Position numbers and translations under genes: made by a program. Shown in pieces: positions 8,804 to 17,855 of a stretch of DNA of 64,000 bases (positions are counted from its first letter, which is position 1; the number at the start of each line of letters is the position of its first letter). The notes under the pieces were generated by a model. It was not told the DNA's origin and ran no database searches. It worked only from the letters and a program-made list of their open reading frames with translations. The stretch is from Acidobacteriota bacterium (GTDB lineage Bacteria; Acidobacteriota; Terriglobia; Acidiferrales; UBA7541): positions 372,001 to 436,000 of the forward strand of contig JABCZN010000002.1 of NCBI GenBank assembly GCA_013289665.1, in the 5' to 3' direction.

Positions 8804-9853
8804 ATGAAATTCGGTTTTGGTTCCACACCGGAAAAGAACGGCATACCTCACATTGAGCGTATCGTGCCCGCGGCTGCGATTCCCGGGGGCGAAATAGCGA
8901 TTTTTGGCAGTGGATTCACCACGCGGCACGGCGGCCGTCCTCTCGTCCGCTTTGGCGAGGCGGAAGCGGCGCTTTCGCTGGCCAGCAGCAATCGCCTGAT
9001 CGCGCGCGTCCCCGAAAACGCCAACGGCAGCACCATCCAGATCGTGAACGCGCAAAGCGAAAGCCAGCCGTTCCCAGTGGCCCTCGGATTCCAGATCGCC
9101 GATAACCTGCACCCCGTCAGCAATCCGGCGGTGGACCCGGAAGGAAATATCTATGTCACCTTCAGCGGACCTCGCGGCCAGCGCGTCCCGGTTTCGCTTT
9201 ACAAAATCAACACCAGCTATAACGTGAAACCCTTCGTGACATCTTTGGTGAATCCGACCGGCCTGGCGCTGGGCGCAAAGGGCGATCTGTTCGTTTCCTG
9301 CCGACATGACGGCACAATCTACCGCGTCACCCCCGACGGTCGCAGCGAGCAATGGATCGAAGGCATGGGCATCGCCACCGGCCTGGCCTTCGATTCGAAA
9401 GGAAATCTCTTCGTCGGCGACCGCAGCGGCACCATTTTCAAAATCAGCCCGGAACGTGAAATTTTTGTTTTTGCGACGCTCGAGCCTTCCGTCTCCGCGT
9501 ATCACCTGGCGTTTCACCCCAGCGGCGAACTCTACGTGAGCGGGCCGACCACTTCGAGCTACGACCGCGTTTACCGCATCACGCAAAACGGTGAGGTGCA
9601 TGTCTTTTACCGCGGGTTGGGCCGTCCGCAAGGCCTGGCGTTTGACCACGACACGAATCTCTACGTGGTAGCCTCTCTTGGCGGGCGCCGCGGGATCGTG
9701 CGTATTTCCCCCCAAGGTCACGCCGAACATGTTCTGAGCGGTTCGGCACTGGTCGGTCTAGCGCTGCTTCCGAGCGGCCGCGGAATTCTCGCGGCCAACA
9801 GTTCCCTGTTTACCATAGACTGGAATGTCCGCGGCTTGCCCCTGCACGGTTAA
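8804..9853 (+). CDS. IPT/TIG and NHL/SMP-30-like beta-propeller protein
   Basis: A 349-residue protein. Residues about 10-90 resemble an IPT/TIG immunoglobulin-like domain (PHIERIVPAAAIPGGEIAIFG ... VRFGEAEA). The rest consists of propeller repeats of the form NLFVGDRSGTIFKISP, LFVSCRHDGTIYRVTPDG and NLYVVASLGGRRGIVRISP, as in NHL or SMP-30/gluconolactonase-like proteins. No signal peptide is seen at the chosen ATG. The frame is open from 8741, inside pgpA, so a longer form cannot be excluded. The function is unknown; such domains bind ligands or proteins. It starts 16 bases after pgpA stops. Confidence 0.8.
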   Translation: MKFGFGSTPEKNGIPHIERIVPAAAIPGGEIAIFGSGFTTRHGGRPLVRFGEAEAALSLASSNRLIARVPENANGSTIQIVNAQSESQPFPVALGFQIADNLHPVSNPAVDPEGNIYVTFSGPRGQRVPVSLYKINTSYNVKPFVTSLVNPTGLALGAKGDLFVSCRHDGTIYRVTPDGRSEQWIEGMGIATGLAFDSKGNLFVGDRSGTIFKISPEREIFVFATLEPSVSAYHLAFHPSGELYVSGPTTSSYDRVYRITQNGEVHVFYRGLGRPQGLAFDHDTNLYVVASLGGRRGIVRISPQGHAEHVLSGSALVGLALLPSGRGILAANSSLFTIDWNVRGLPLHG

Positions 9854-9914
9854 TCTCCGGTATTTGAATGGCGTTCCCCTCGGCTCCTTCACCGGGTGAG
9901 CTACAATAATCTCC

Positions 9915-11189
9915 ATGAAAGCCGAAATCATCGCCGTTGGATCGGAACTCCTCACACCGGACCGGGTGGACACGAACTCGCTCTTCCTCACCGAAGAGTT
10001 GAACAAGCTGGGCATCGAAGTTTTGCGCAAAACGATCGTCGGCGACAACCGCGAGTTGCTGGCGGAAGCGTTTCGCGATGCCTTGAATCGTGTGCCGGTG
10101 GTGATCACGAGCGGCGGCCTGGGGCCAACGGAAGACGACCTGACGCGGGAAACGGTCGCCGAACTTCTGGGCCGCCGCTTGCAGCGAAATGATGACGTGG
10201 TTCGTGCGATTGAGGCCCGATTCCGCAGCTTCAAGCGCGACATGCCGGCCGTGAATCTCCGCCAGGCGATGGTGCCTGAAGGCGCGGAAGTCCTCGAGAA
10301 CCCGCGCGGCACCGCGCCCGGCTTGTGGATCGAAGACAAAGGCCGCATGGTGGCGCTGCTGCCTGGACCGCCGCGGGAACTCAAGCCGCTTTTTCTCGAG
10401 CAGGTGCTGCCGCGCCTGCGCCGTCACGTTTCGGGCGTGCGGATGTTCCACCGCGAGCTTCGCGTGACCGGCCTGGGCGAATCGCACGTCGAAGAGCGCA
10501 TCCGGCCGATTTACACCCGCTATCCGCACATCAACACAACGATTCTCGCCGCGCCGGGTGAAATCCAGATCCACCTGCGCATCTGGACCGAAGACGCGAC
10601 CCAGGCTGAAACCACCCTGGAAGAAATTGTCCGCAGCTTTGAGCTGGCTCTGGGCGACCGCATTTTTGCGCACAAGGCCGTGACCCTCGAAGATGTCGTC
10701 GCGGAGCTCCTGACCACCAACCGCGCCACCATTTCCACAGCCGAAAGCTGCACCGGCGGCCTGCTCGCCGAACGCCTCACGCGAATCCCGGGAAGTTCCA
10801 CGTATTTTCTGGGCGGCGTAATTTCCTATAGCAACGAACGGAAAACGGTGTGGACGGAAGTCCCGGCGGAACTGATTGCCTCGAGAGGCGCGGTGAGCGC
10901 CGAAGTGGCGGTTGCGCTGGCCGAGGGCATTCGCCGCAGCGTCGGAAGCACGTTCGGAGTCGGCATTACCGGCATCGCCGGGCCGGGCGGCGGCAGCGAA
11001 GAAAAGCCGGTAGGCACCGTGCATATCGCTCTGGCGACGCCAACGGGGACGAAAGAGCGCCTGGTGCATCTTCCCGGCGACCGCGAGATGATCCGCTTCT
11101 ACGCTTCGCAACTCGCGCTCGACATGGTCCGCGTACACTATCTCTTCGACGGCAAGCCCCGGCCGCGCCGCGTCAATCCGGCCAGCTGA
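9915..11189 (+). CDS. cinA: CinA family protein (competence/damage-inducible, nicotinamide-nucleotide amidase)
   Basis: A 424-residue two-domain protein. Residues 1-170 are the MoaB/Mog-like COG1058 domain, with GSELLTPDRVDTNS and TSGGLGPTEDDLTRE, linked in the family to pyrophosphatase activity on ADP-ribose or NAD derivatives. Residues about 260-415 are the CinA C-terminal domain (STAESCTGGLLAERLT, VISYSNERK, GITGIAGPGGGSEEKPVGTV), a nicotinamide-mononucleotide deamidase in E. coli PncC. The full domain set is present. A TACAAT box at 9902-9907 lies only 7 bases before the ATG, which would give a nearly leaderless message, but no good -35 box is present. Confidence 0.94.
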   Translation: MKAEIIAVGSELLTPDRVDTNSLFLTEELNKLGIEVLRKTIVGDNRELLAEAFRDALNRVPVVITSGGLGPTEDDLTRETVAELLGRRLQRNDDVVRAIEARFRSFKRDMPAVNLRQAMVPEGAEVLENPRGTAPGLWIEDKGRMVALLPGPPRELKPLFLEQVLPRLRRHVSGVRMFHRELRVTGLGESHVEERIRPIYTRYPHINTTILAAPGEIQIHLRIWTEDATQAETTLEEIVRSFELALGDRIFAHKAVTLEDVVAELLTTNRATISTAESCTGGLLAERLTRIPGSSTYFLGGVISYSNERKTVWTEVPAELIASRGAVSAEVAVALAEGIRRSVGSTFGVGITGIAGPGGGSEEKPVGTVHIALATPTGTKERLVHLPGDREMIRFYASQLALDMVRVHYLFDGKPRPRRVNPAS

Positions 11190-11203
11190 ACCAGGTTGTC
11201 CAG

Positions 11204-11764
11204 GTGCGACTTTTCATCGCCATCGAAATTCCGCAAACCATTCGAACCACCTTCGCGTCTCTCCTGAAAGAATTCAGCGTCATTGCCCCGCAGGTGAAGT
11301 GGGTTCGCGCTCGGAATCTACACCTCACCCTGAAATTTCTCGGCGAAATAGCTTCCGAGAAACTGGGCCCGTTAGAAAGCGTACTCTCCACCGTTCGTTC
11401 CTCCGTGGGGGTGAATCTCGAATTCCGAGGTCTCGGGTTTTTCCCGCATCAGAAACGCCCCCGCGTGTTTTGGGCCGGGATGGATGCCTCCGCAAATCTC
11501 GAGACTCTGGCCGCCGAGATCGATCAAGTCACTCACCGGCTCGGTTTCCCTCTGGAAGAACGCCCTTTTCTGCCGCATCTGACCTTGGCCAGGTTTCAGC
11601 CGCCCGGCATCTCGCCAAAATTGTTGCAGGCAATCCAGGAAAAAAAGGCCCAGCGATTCGGCTCCTTGCGCACGGGAGAATTTCACCTCGTCGAAAGCAA
11701 GCTCAAACCCGCCGGAGCGGAGTACACTACCGTCGAAACGTTTCGTTTCGCAACAGAGGACTAG
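11204..11764 (+). CDS. thpR: RNA 2',3'-cyclic phosphodiesterase (LigT/ThpR family)
   Basis: A 186-residue member of the 2H phosphoesterase superfamily. The two HxTx motifs are HLTLKFLG (about residue 45) and HLTLARFQ (about residue 124). The start RLFIAIEIP is the family's typical N-terminus, so the GTG at 11204 is chosen, 14 bases after the cinA stop. The family hydrolyses 2',3'-cyclic phosphate ends of RNA and was first described as a 2'-5' RNA ligase. It lies in a plus-strand run with cinA and plsY. Confidence 0.93.
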   Translation: MRLFIAIEIPQTIRTTFASLLKEFSVIAPQVKWVRARNLHLTLKFLGEIASEKLGPLESVLSTVRSSVGVNLEFRGLGFFPHQKRPRVFWAGMDASANLETLAAEIDQVTHRLGFPLEERPFLPHLTLARFQPPGISPKLLQAIQEKKAQRFGSLRTGEFHLVESKLKPAGAEYTTVETFRFATED

Positions 11765-11770
11765 CGCCAG

Positions 11771-12412
11771 ATGTCGTTTTTGACGCCGACCACTTCCCTT
11801 CTCCTGGCCGCCGCGTATTTTCTCGGCTCGATTCCCTTTGGCCTGATCCTCGCAAAGCTGCTCGCCGGGAGCGACATCCGGAAATCCGGCAGCGGCAATA
11901 TCGGCGCCACCAATGTCGCGCGCGTGGCGGGTCCCGCGGCGGGCATCCTGACGCTGGTGCTCGACGCCGCAAAGGGCGCCTCCGCCGTTTGGCTGGCTGG
12001 CCGGGTCTCCGAACAAAGTTCAACCGTCATGACGCTTGCCGCCGTCGCCGCATTGATCGGCCATTGCTTTCCCATATGGCTGAAATTCAAAGGCGGCAAA
12101 GGCGTCGCTACCGCGCTGGGTGTTTTCTTGATGCTCGCGCCGCTGGCGGCCCTCGGTGCTCTGTTCGTATTTATCGTCGTGGGTGTGGCGTGGCGCTATG
12201 TTTCGCTAGGTTCTGTCTCCGCGGCGGCGGCGATGCCCCTGCTGATGTATTTCCTGTGGGCGCCCGGCCATGCGCCGCCGCTGGCGGTGGATTTCGGCAC
12301 GCTTTTCGCGTCCGCGCTGGTAATTGTTAAACACGACGCCAATCTCCAGCGCCTGGTGGACGGCACAGAATCCAAATTCTCGTTCGGCAAATCCAGGGGG
12401 GATGCCGCGTGA
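11771..12412 (+). CDS. plsY: Acyl-phosphate:glycerol-3-phosphate acyltransferase PlsY
   Basis: A 213-residue integral membrane enzyme that acylates glycerol-3-phosphate at position 1 with acyl-phosphate, the first step of phospholipid synthesis. Family motifs are seen in order: YFLGSIPFGLILAK with SGNIGATNVAR (phosphate loop), HCFPIWLKFKGGKGVAT, and IVKHDANLQRLVDGTESKF near the end. There are about five hydrophobic segments. Its TGA overlaps the GTG of gpsA, which supplies the glycerol-3-phosphate substrate, so coupling makes metabolic sense. Confidence 0.96.
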   Translation: MSFLTPTTSLLLAAAYFLGSIPFGLILAKLLAGSDIRKSGSGNIGATNVARVAGPAAGILTLVLDAAKGASAVWLAGRVSEQSSTVMTLAAVAALIGHCFPIWLKFKGGKGVATALGVFLMLAPLAALGALFVFIVVGVAWRYVSLGSVSAAAAMPLLMYFLWAPGHAPPLAVDFGTLFASALVIVKHDANLQRLVDGTESKFSFGKSRGDAA

Positions 12413-13413
12413 GCCGGATCGCGATTCTCGGCGGGGGGAGCTGGGGCACCGGACTTGCTGTCGTGCTGTCCAGCAGCCGCCGGAAGCACGATATCCGCCT
12501 ATGGATGCGCGACCCCTCACTGGCTCAGTCCATCGAACAGGAACGCGAGAACAGGAAATACCTCCCCGGCGTCTCCATCCCGGCCTGCGTAAGAGCGTCC
12601 ACGAAACTCGAGGAGGTCATACCTGGAGCGCAGATCGTTGTCGGTTCGGCGCCTTCCGCGCATACCCGCGCCATCTTTGCGCTGGCCCTGCCGCATCTTT
12701 CGCGCGACGCGGTCTTCCTCAGCGCTACCAAAGGGCTGGAGCCGGCAACGCACCTGCGCATGAGCGAGGTCATCTCCCAAGTCATTAATGCGCGTTTCCT
12801 GGCCACTGTCGCCGTGCTTTCCGGCCCGTCTTTCGCCGCAGAGGCCGCCCTGGGGCAGCCGACTGCAGTGGTGCTCGCTTCGCCAGATCCAGCCCTGGGC
12901 GCCTTTTTGCAGGAAGAGTTTTCCGGCCCGGCCTTTCGCCTCTATACCAACGATGATGTCTTGGGCGTGGAGCTGGCGGGCGCCATGAAAAACGTCATGG
13001 CCATCGCTGCAGGCGCATGCCAAGGGCTGGGCCTTGGAGCAAACTCACTCTCGGCGCTCATCACTCGCGGACTGGCGGAAATGACCCGCCTCGTCGTGGC
13101 TCTTGGTGGACGGTCTGGAACGCTCAGCGGCCTCGCGGGTATGGGCGACCTGATTCTCACCTGTTACGGCGCGCAGAGCCGCAACCGCCGCGTAGGATTC
13201 GACTTGGGCCAGGGCCGCTCGCTGGCCGAAATCCTCGCCGGCATGACCATGGTCGCCGAAGGAGTGGGCACAACAGCAGCCCTGTTGGCCCTGGCAAGGG
13301 AAAACCGCATCGAACTCCCAATCACCCAGCAGGTTCACAGTATCCTGCACCTGGGAAATTCCCCGCGCGAGGCCATCCGCGCCATCATGGAAAGGCCGCT
13401 GAAACGGGAGTAG
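12409..13413 (+). CDS. gpsA: Glycerol-3-phosphate dehydrogenase [NAD(P)+]
   Basis: A 334-residue cytosolic enzyme reducing dihydroxyacetone phosphate to glycerol-3-phosphate. The N-terminal Rossmann motif is ILGGGSWGTGLA. SATKGLEP, SGPSFAAEA, the catalytic Lys in GAMKNVMAIAAG, and the substrate-binding block GMGDLILTCYGAQSRNRRVG are all present. The start is GTG at 12409 in a GTGA overlap with plsY, without space for a separate promoter. Product and position make plsY-gpsA a two-step glycerophospholipid unit. Confidence 0.96.
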   Translation: MSRIAILGGGSWGTGLAVVLSSSRRKHDIRLWMRDPSLAQSIEQERENRKYLPGVSIPACVRASTKLEEVIPGAQIVVGSAPSAHTRAIFALALPHLSRDAVFLSATKGLEPATHLRMSEVISQVINARFLATVAVLSGPSFAAEAALGQPTAVVLASPDPALGAFLQEEFSGPAFRLYTNDDVLGVELAGAMKNVMAIAAGACQGLGLGANSLSALITRGLAEMTRLVVALGGRSGTLSGLAGMGDLILTCYGAQSRNRRVGFDLGQGRSLAEILAGMTMVAEGVGTTAALLALARENRIELPITQQVHSILHLGNSPREAIRAIMERPLKRE

Positions 13414-13687
13414 ACGCTGGGCAGAACGAAGGATCTGGCCGTCACCGGCAGGCGATTGGGGCAAGAAACCCGTGCCAAACGGGAGGCTGCTTCTTCCCGT
13501 CCTGTTATCTGTCATCTGCTATGCCATCGCCCGTGACACCCAAGCCCGACCGGGACTCGTGTCCGGTCGCACTGATTGCCGACTACTTTCCCTAATGGTA
13601 CCTCCGGCCTAGTTGCACTTCCGCGCCTCCTGTCCCTTAGGCCAGCCTCTTTTCTCACGTCTAACCTTCTAAAATCAGTGTGTTGCG
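13414..13687. other. Intergenic region with ATCTG-type micro-repeats
   Basis: No gene is seen in these 274 bases. The stretch TGTTATCTGTCATCTGCTATG at about 13503-13523 resembles, in inverse orientation, CAGATAGCAGATAACGGGAA in the groES-groEL gap (29115-29134). A TAAAAT box at 13670-13675 lies 12 bases before the next ATG; no convincing -35 box accompanies it. Confidence 0.4.
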
Positions 13688-15472
13688 ATGGCTGAGAGTA
13701 TTTCATCGATTTTGACGCGCCTCCGTTCCGGCCGGGTGCGCATCCTATGGCTCGTGCTCGGTGCGCTCTTGCTTGTGAGCGCGCTTCCCATCGGCTTGTA
13801 CCACCGCCAAGTTCTCGAACTCAGCCAGGAAAAGCTGGTGGATACCGAGCGCGTCCAGCAAACAGAAATAACCCGCTCGCTGGCGCAGGATGTCCAGTTC
13901 TTTGAATCCAACCTGACCCAACAGCTGATCAGCCAGCGCCAGATTCTCACTCTTACGGGGCTGATTGATAACGTCACCGACCCCGTGGCCGAACCCAAAG
14001 TCACCCGGCTGCTCGAAAATTTCGTCGATTCCAACCGGAACTCGTTTGTCTATCTGACCGCCGTCGGCCGTGACGGCAAGGGCACCACCGCTTCGCAGGG
14101 AAATTTCCGGGCGGAGCAGGACCCCTTCGTGGCCAAGGCCCTGCAGCGCGCCTTTGTCAGCTGCGTTCAGTCGGTGAAATTCCGCAGCGATCCATTGGCC
14201 CTGGCGCCGGATAATCGTCCCGCGTTCGTCATGGCCGTACCGCTGAAAGACTCGCAGGACAATTTCACCGGCATGCTCGCCGCGGTGGTTTCGCTGGACC
14301 CAATTCTGCACCGCTTGCAGGACGCCAGCGTGCGCGGGCGCGTCGTCTTCATCGTCGACCACTACGGCCATATCGTGGCCCATCCTGATACCAAGCATTT
14401 TGTGCCCGGCGAGGACTTGAGCGACAAATCGCACATGGTGGCCCAGGTTAAGGCGCTCCCCAAAGACTTGCGCAATACCGAAACCGTGCATTTCACGGAA
14501 AAGGATAATAACCGCCAGGTGGAGATGTTGGGCACCTACAGCACCTTCCCGGAAGTCAACTGGGCGGTGATCTCCGAGCGCAGTGTGGATGAAGCCCGGG
14601 CCGATGCCGGCGTCACCGAACTCAACCAGCAAGCGCTGGCATTCGTCAGCATCGTGGTTCTGGTGGCCATACTCTTCGGTTATTTCTTTGCCGTGGGCAT
14701 CAGTACCCCCATCCGTTCGCTCGCAGCTTCCACGCGCGCCATCAGCCGCGGTGAATTCCACCAGCGCACTCCGGTGCGCGGCGCCACGGAGATCAGCGAG
14801 CTGGCGGAAAACTTCAACTTGATGGCCAGCGACATCGAAGAGTACATCGAGAAGCTGAAGGAAGCCGCCGAGGAAAATCGCGAACTGTTCATCGGCTCGA
14901 TCCGCATGCTGGCGGCCGCCATCGACGAAAAGGACCCGTACACCCGAGGCCATTCAGGTCGCGTGGCCAAATATTCAACGATCATTGCGCAGGAAATGCG
15001 GCTCTCGCCCGAGGATCTCGACAAACTCAAAATCGCTGCCCTTCTGCACGACGTCGGAAAAATCGGCGTGGACGACCGCGTGCTCAAGAAGCCCGGATCG
15101 CTTACTCCCGAAGAGTTTGAAATCATGAAGACCCACACCACCAAGGGCGCCAACATCATGCGTCCGGTCTCGCAGCTCAAGGACATGCTGCCAGGCATCG
15201 AATTGCACCACGAGCACATGGACGGGCGCGGCTATCCCTACGGCCTAACCGGCCCGCAGATTCCACAGATGGCCAGAATCATCGGCGTGGCGGATACCCT
15301 GGATGCCATGACCACCAATCGCCCCTATCAGACCGCCATGGATCTGGACTATGCGCTGGGCCGCATCAAAGCGCTAGCTGGCTCAAAGTTCGACGAAGCG
15401 ATTGTCATCGCGCTCGAATCCGCTGTAAAAGCCGGCAAACTCCGCCTATCCGCGGTAGAAGTCCAAGTCTAA
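13688..15472 (+). CDS. Membrane sensor with HAMP and HD-GYP domains (predicted c-di-GMP phosphodiesterase)
   Basis: A 594-residue membrane protein. TM1 is at about residues 19-39 and an extracytoplasmic dCache-like sensor spans 40-310 (it contains AVVSLDPILHRLQD and GRVVFIVDHYGHIVAHPDT). TM2 is at about 315-340, followed by HAMP at 337-390 and HD-GYP at 395-590. The HD motif is LLHDVGKIGVDD (about residue 453) and the GYP motif is HHEHMDGRGYPYGL (about 506), so metal-binding residues look intact. HD-GYP proteins hydrolyse c-di-GMP; the sensed ligand is unknown. It stands alone, with a TAAAAT box just upstream. Confidence 0.93.
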   Translation: MAESISSILTRLRSGRVRILWLVLGALLLVSALPIGLYHRQVLELSQEKLVDTERVQQTEITRSLAQDVQFFESNLTQQLISQRQILTLTGLIDNVTDPVAEPKVTRLLENFVDSNRNSFVYLTAVGRDGKGTTASQGNFRAEQDPFVAKALQRAFVSCVQSVKFRSDPLALAPDNRPAFVMAVPLKDSQDNFTGMLAAVVSLDPILHRLQDASVRGRVVFIVDHYGHIVAHPDTKHFVPGEDLSDKSHMVAQVKALPKDLRNTETVHFTEKDNNRQVEMLGTYSTFPEVNWAVISERSVDEARADAGVTELNQQALAFVSIVVLVAILFGYFFAVGISTPIRSLAASTRAISRGEFHQRTPVRGATEISELAENFNLMASDIEEYIEKLKEAAEENRELFIGSIRMLAAAIDEKDPYTRGHSGRVAKYSTIIAQEMRLSPEDLDKLKIAALLHDVGKIGVDDRVLKKPGSLTPEEFEIMKTHTTKGANIMRPVSQLKDMLPGIELHHEHMDGRGYPYGLTGPQIPQMARIIGVADTLDAMTTNRPYQTAMDLDYALGRIKALAGSKFDEAIVIALESAVKAGKLRLSAVEVQV

Positions 15473-15618
15473 CTTTTAAGTGCGACGGCGAAGCTGCCGC
15501 TTTGACGGTCTAAACCGAACCTCTCCATTCAACCCTTTCTAACTCCGCCTCCCGCCTCCTCCCCACCCAATCTGATACACTTTTCTTTCGCACCTTTCGT
15601 CAGGCGCAGACCACCCTT

Positions 15619-16569
15619 ATGATCACCCTCTTCGGAAAACCCGAACCCACGCTGCTCGAGCGCCTGAAGGAGTCCGTAGGCAAAACCAAGGAAGCCCTCG
15701 CCGACACACTCGACACCATCACCCAGGGCGGTCGCCAAATAGATCCTTCCGTCCTCAAGGAAGTGGAAAACGCCCTGCTCTCCGCCGACCTCGGCGTAAA
15801 AACGACAAAAGAAATCCTCGATTCCGTAAAGGAACAACTTTCCCGCAACGCCCTCAGCAACGGCGAACAGCTGAAAAACGAAATCAAGAAGCACGTATTC
15901 CGAGCCCTCAATGTGTATGGGAACACACCACACTTGGCGGGAGCGGCAAATGGCAACGACCCCCGCGTAATTTTCATCGTTGGCGTGAACGGCGCGGGGA
16001 AAACCACCAGCATCGGAAAGCTAGCGAACCGCTTGCGCCAGGATGGCCGCAGCGTCGTGCTCTGCGCGGCCGACACCTTCCGCGCCGCCGCCATCGAGCA
16101 ACTGGAAATTTGGGCCCAGCGCAACGGCGTCGAAGTAATCAAGCAGAAATCCGGTTCCGACCCTGCCGCGGTCGTATTCGACGCCATGGCTGCGGCAAAA
16201 GCCCGCGGCGCGGACGCGGTGATCGTGGATACGGCCGGCCGTTTGCACACCAAATCCAACCTGATGCTCGAACTCGAGAAAATGAAGCGCACCGCCGCAA
16301 AACTGATCCCGGGCGCGCCGCACGACGTCCTCCTGGTCATGGACGCCACGACAGGACAAAACGGCCTGGCCCAGGCCCGCGAGTTTACTTCCGCAGTAGG
16401 TGTAACAGGCATTATCCTGACCAAACTGGACGGCACGGCGAAGGGCGGCATCGTGGTAGCCATTTCACGCGAACTCGGGTTGCCCATCCGCTTTGTAGGC
16501 ACCGGCGAACAGATCAACGACCTCGTCCCGTTCGACGCGCAGACCTACGCCGACTCGCTTTTCAACTGA
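15619..16569 (+). CDS. ftsY: Signal recognition particle receptor FtsY
   Basis: A 316-residue SRP GTPase that docks ribosome-SRP complexes at the membrane. The N domain spans about residues 10-90. The G-domain motifs are [15 protein letters not shown] (about residue 122), [27 protein letters not shown] (about 203), [10 protein letters not shown] (about 267) and the end [15 protein letters not shown]. The acidic A domain of E. coli FtsY is absent, as in many short FtsY proteins. A TGATACACT extended -10-like box lies at 15573-15581. It ends 4 bases before ribD. Confidence 0.96.
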   Translation: MITLFGKPEPTLLERLKESVGKTKEALADTLDTITQGGRQIDPSVLKEVENALLSADLGVKTTKEILDSVKEQLSRNALSNGEQLKNEIKKHVFRALNVYGNTPHLAGAANGNDPRVIFIVGVNGAGKTTSIGKLANRLRQDGRSVVLCAADTFRAAAIEQLEIWAQRNGVEVIKQKSGSDPAAVVFDAMAAAKARGADAVIVDTAGRLHTKSNLMLELEKMKRTAAKLIPGAPHDVLLVMDATTGQNGLAQAREFTSAVGVTGIILTKLDGTAKGGIVVAISRELGLPIRFVGTGEQINDLVPFDAQTYADSLFN

Positions 16570-16573
16570 CACC

Positions 16574-17680
16574 GTGAATTCCCACGACACTCATTTCATG
16601 GAGCATGCGCTCGACCTGGCGCGCAAAGGCGTAGGCCTCGCCAGCCCGAATCCGACCGTCGGCTGTGTGATTGTGAAAGACGGCGCAATTCTCGGCGAAG
16701 GGTACCACCAGTACGCCCTGAAAGACCACGCGGAAATTGTAGGGTTGAAACAGGCCGGCGACCGGGCGCGTGGCGCTACTCTCTACGTAACGCTCGAGCC
16801 ATGCAATCACACCGGTCGCACGGGTCCGTGCACCGAGGCGATTATCGCCGCGGGAATTTCGCGCGTTGTCGCCGCGATGGAGGACCCGAACCCCAGAACG
16901 AGCGGAACCGGATTCGGCCGTCTGCGTCAGGCGGGCGTCGAACTGCAAAGCGGCCTGCTCGAAGCTGAAGCGCAAAATCTCAACGAAGCGTTTTCGCACT
17001 GGATTACCACGCGCAAGCCCTTTGTCACTCTGAAATCTGCATTGACGCTCGACGGCCAACTCGCCCTGCCAAAACCACGCAAGGGCAAGCAGCCCGAATG
17101 GATCACCAGCGAAGAATCGCGCGCAGAAGTGCACCGCATGCGCCACGCTTCCGATGCTCTGCTCACCGGCATCGGCACCATTCTCGCCGACAATCCACTG
17201 CTGAGCGAGCGCAGCGGCCTCCCCCGCCGCCGCCGCTTGCTCCGCGTAGTCCTCGACACGCGCCTCCGCCTTTCCCCCAAGTCGCGCATCGTAGAAACCT
17301 GTGATGACGATCTCCTCGTCTTCACCGCCGCCCTGCTCAAAACTCCGAAAGCCCGCAAGCTGCAAAATGCCGGCGTCGAATTAATCGAAGTAAAGCGTAG
17401 CCGCACCGGTCTTGATCTAAGCGCAGTCCTCAAGGATCTGGGCCGCCGCGACATCCTAAGCGTGCTGCTGGAAGCAGGTCCTCACCTCAACGCCGCCGCC
17501 CTGTCCGCCGGCCTCGCGAATAAACTCGTCCTCTTCTACGCCCCCAAAATAGCCGGCGATGCCAGCGTTCCTTTCCTCACCCCCGGCGCAAGCGCGATGC
17601 CACCAATGCGAGTAAGCACGACGCGCCGATTCGGCCCAGACGTCGCCATCGAAGCCTACCCGCGAAAATCGTCTTTGTAG
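16574..17680 (+). CDS. ribD: Bifunctional diaminohydroxyphosphoribosylaminopyrimidine deaminase / reductase RibD
   Basis: A 368-residue cytosolic enzyme catalysing the second and third steps of riboflavin synthesis. The N-terminal deaminase carries the zinc site as H52-A-E54 and the PCNHTGRTGPC motif near residue 76. The reductase domain runs from about residue 150 (FVTLKSALTLDGQLALP, then ASDALLTGIGTILADNP). GTG at 16574 is taken as the start, 4 bases after ftsY; an ATG at 16598 is an alternative. The other riboflavin genes seen are ribE at 21450 and ribA at the window end, so the pathway is scattered. Confidence 0.95.
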   Translation: MNSHDTHFMEHALDLARKGVGLASPNPTVGCVIVKDGAILGEGYHQYALKDHAEIVGLKQAGDRARGATLYVTLEPCNHTGRTGPCTEAIIAAGISRVVAAMEDPNPRTSGTGFGRLRQAGVELQSGLLEAEAQNLNEAFSHWITTRKPFVTLKSALTLDGQLALPKPRKGKQPEWITSEESRAEVHRMRHASDALLTGIGTILADNPLLSERSGLPRRRRLLRVVLDTRLRLSPKSRIVETCDDDLLVFTAALLKTPKARKLQNAGVELIEVKRSRTGLDLSAVLKDLGRRDILSVLLEAGPHLNAAALSAGLANKLVLFYAPKIAGDASVPFLTPGASAMPPMRVSTTRRFGPDVAIEAYPRKSSL

Positions 17681-17735
17681 GGGAGGGGCTCGCGCATCGC
17701 TCTCTGGTTCCTCTTGCCTTTCTGGCGGCCGCCAC
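17681..17735 (+). repeat. Dispersed 3' repeat, degenerate copy
   Basis: GGGGAGGGGCTC starts directly after the ribD stop codon and is followed at 17724-17733 by the palindrome GGCGGCCGCC. The same GGGGAGGGGCTC linker and GGCCGCC core occur at 6206-6265. The copy is shortened and its TTC loop is lost. Confidence 0.45.
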
Positions 17736-17855
17736 AAATCCCGTCGCCCACTTCGCAGCACACCAAACCAAGAATTCACTACTCATTCCGCAAGTTGTTT
17801 GCGACCATTTCCCTCGAACCATCCTGCACCCATCGCCTGACGGAGGATTTTCCGC

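Noticed and set aside
9810-11138. Long open frame of 442 codons on the minus strand
   Set aside because: It is antisense to cinA, which has full family motifs. Long antisense frames are expected in GC-rich genes with strong third-position bias, and the translation has no recognisable domain.
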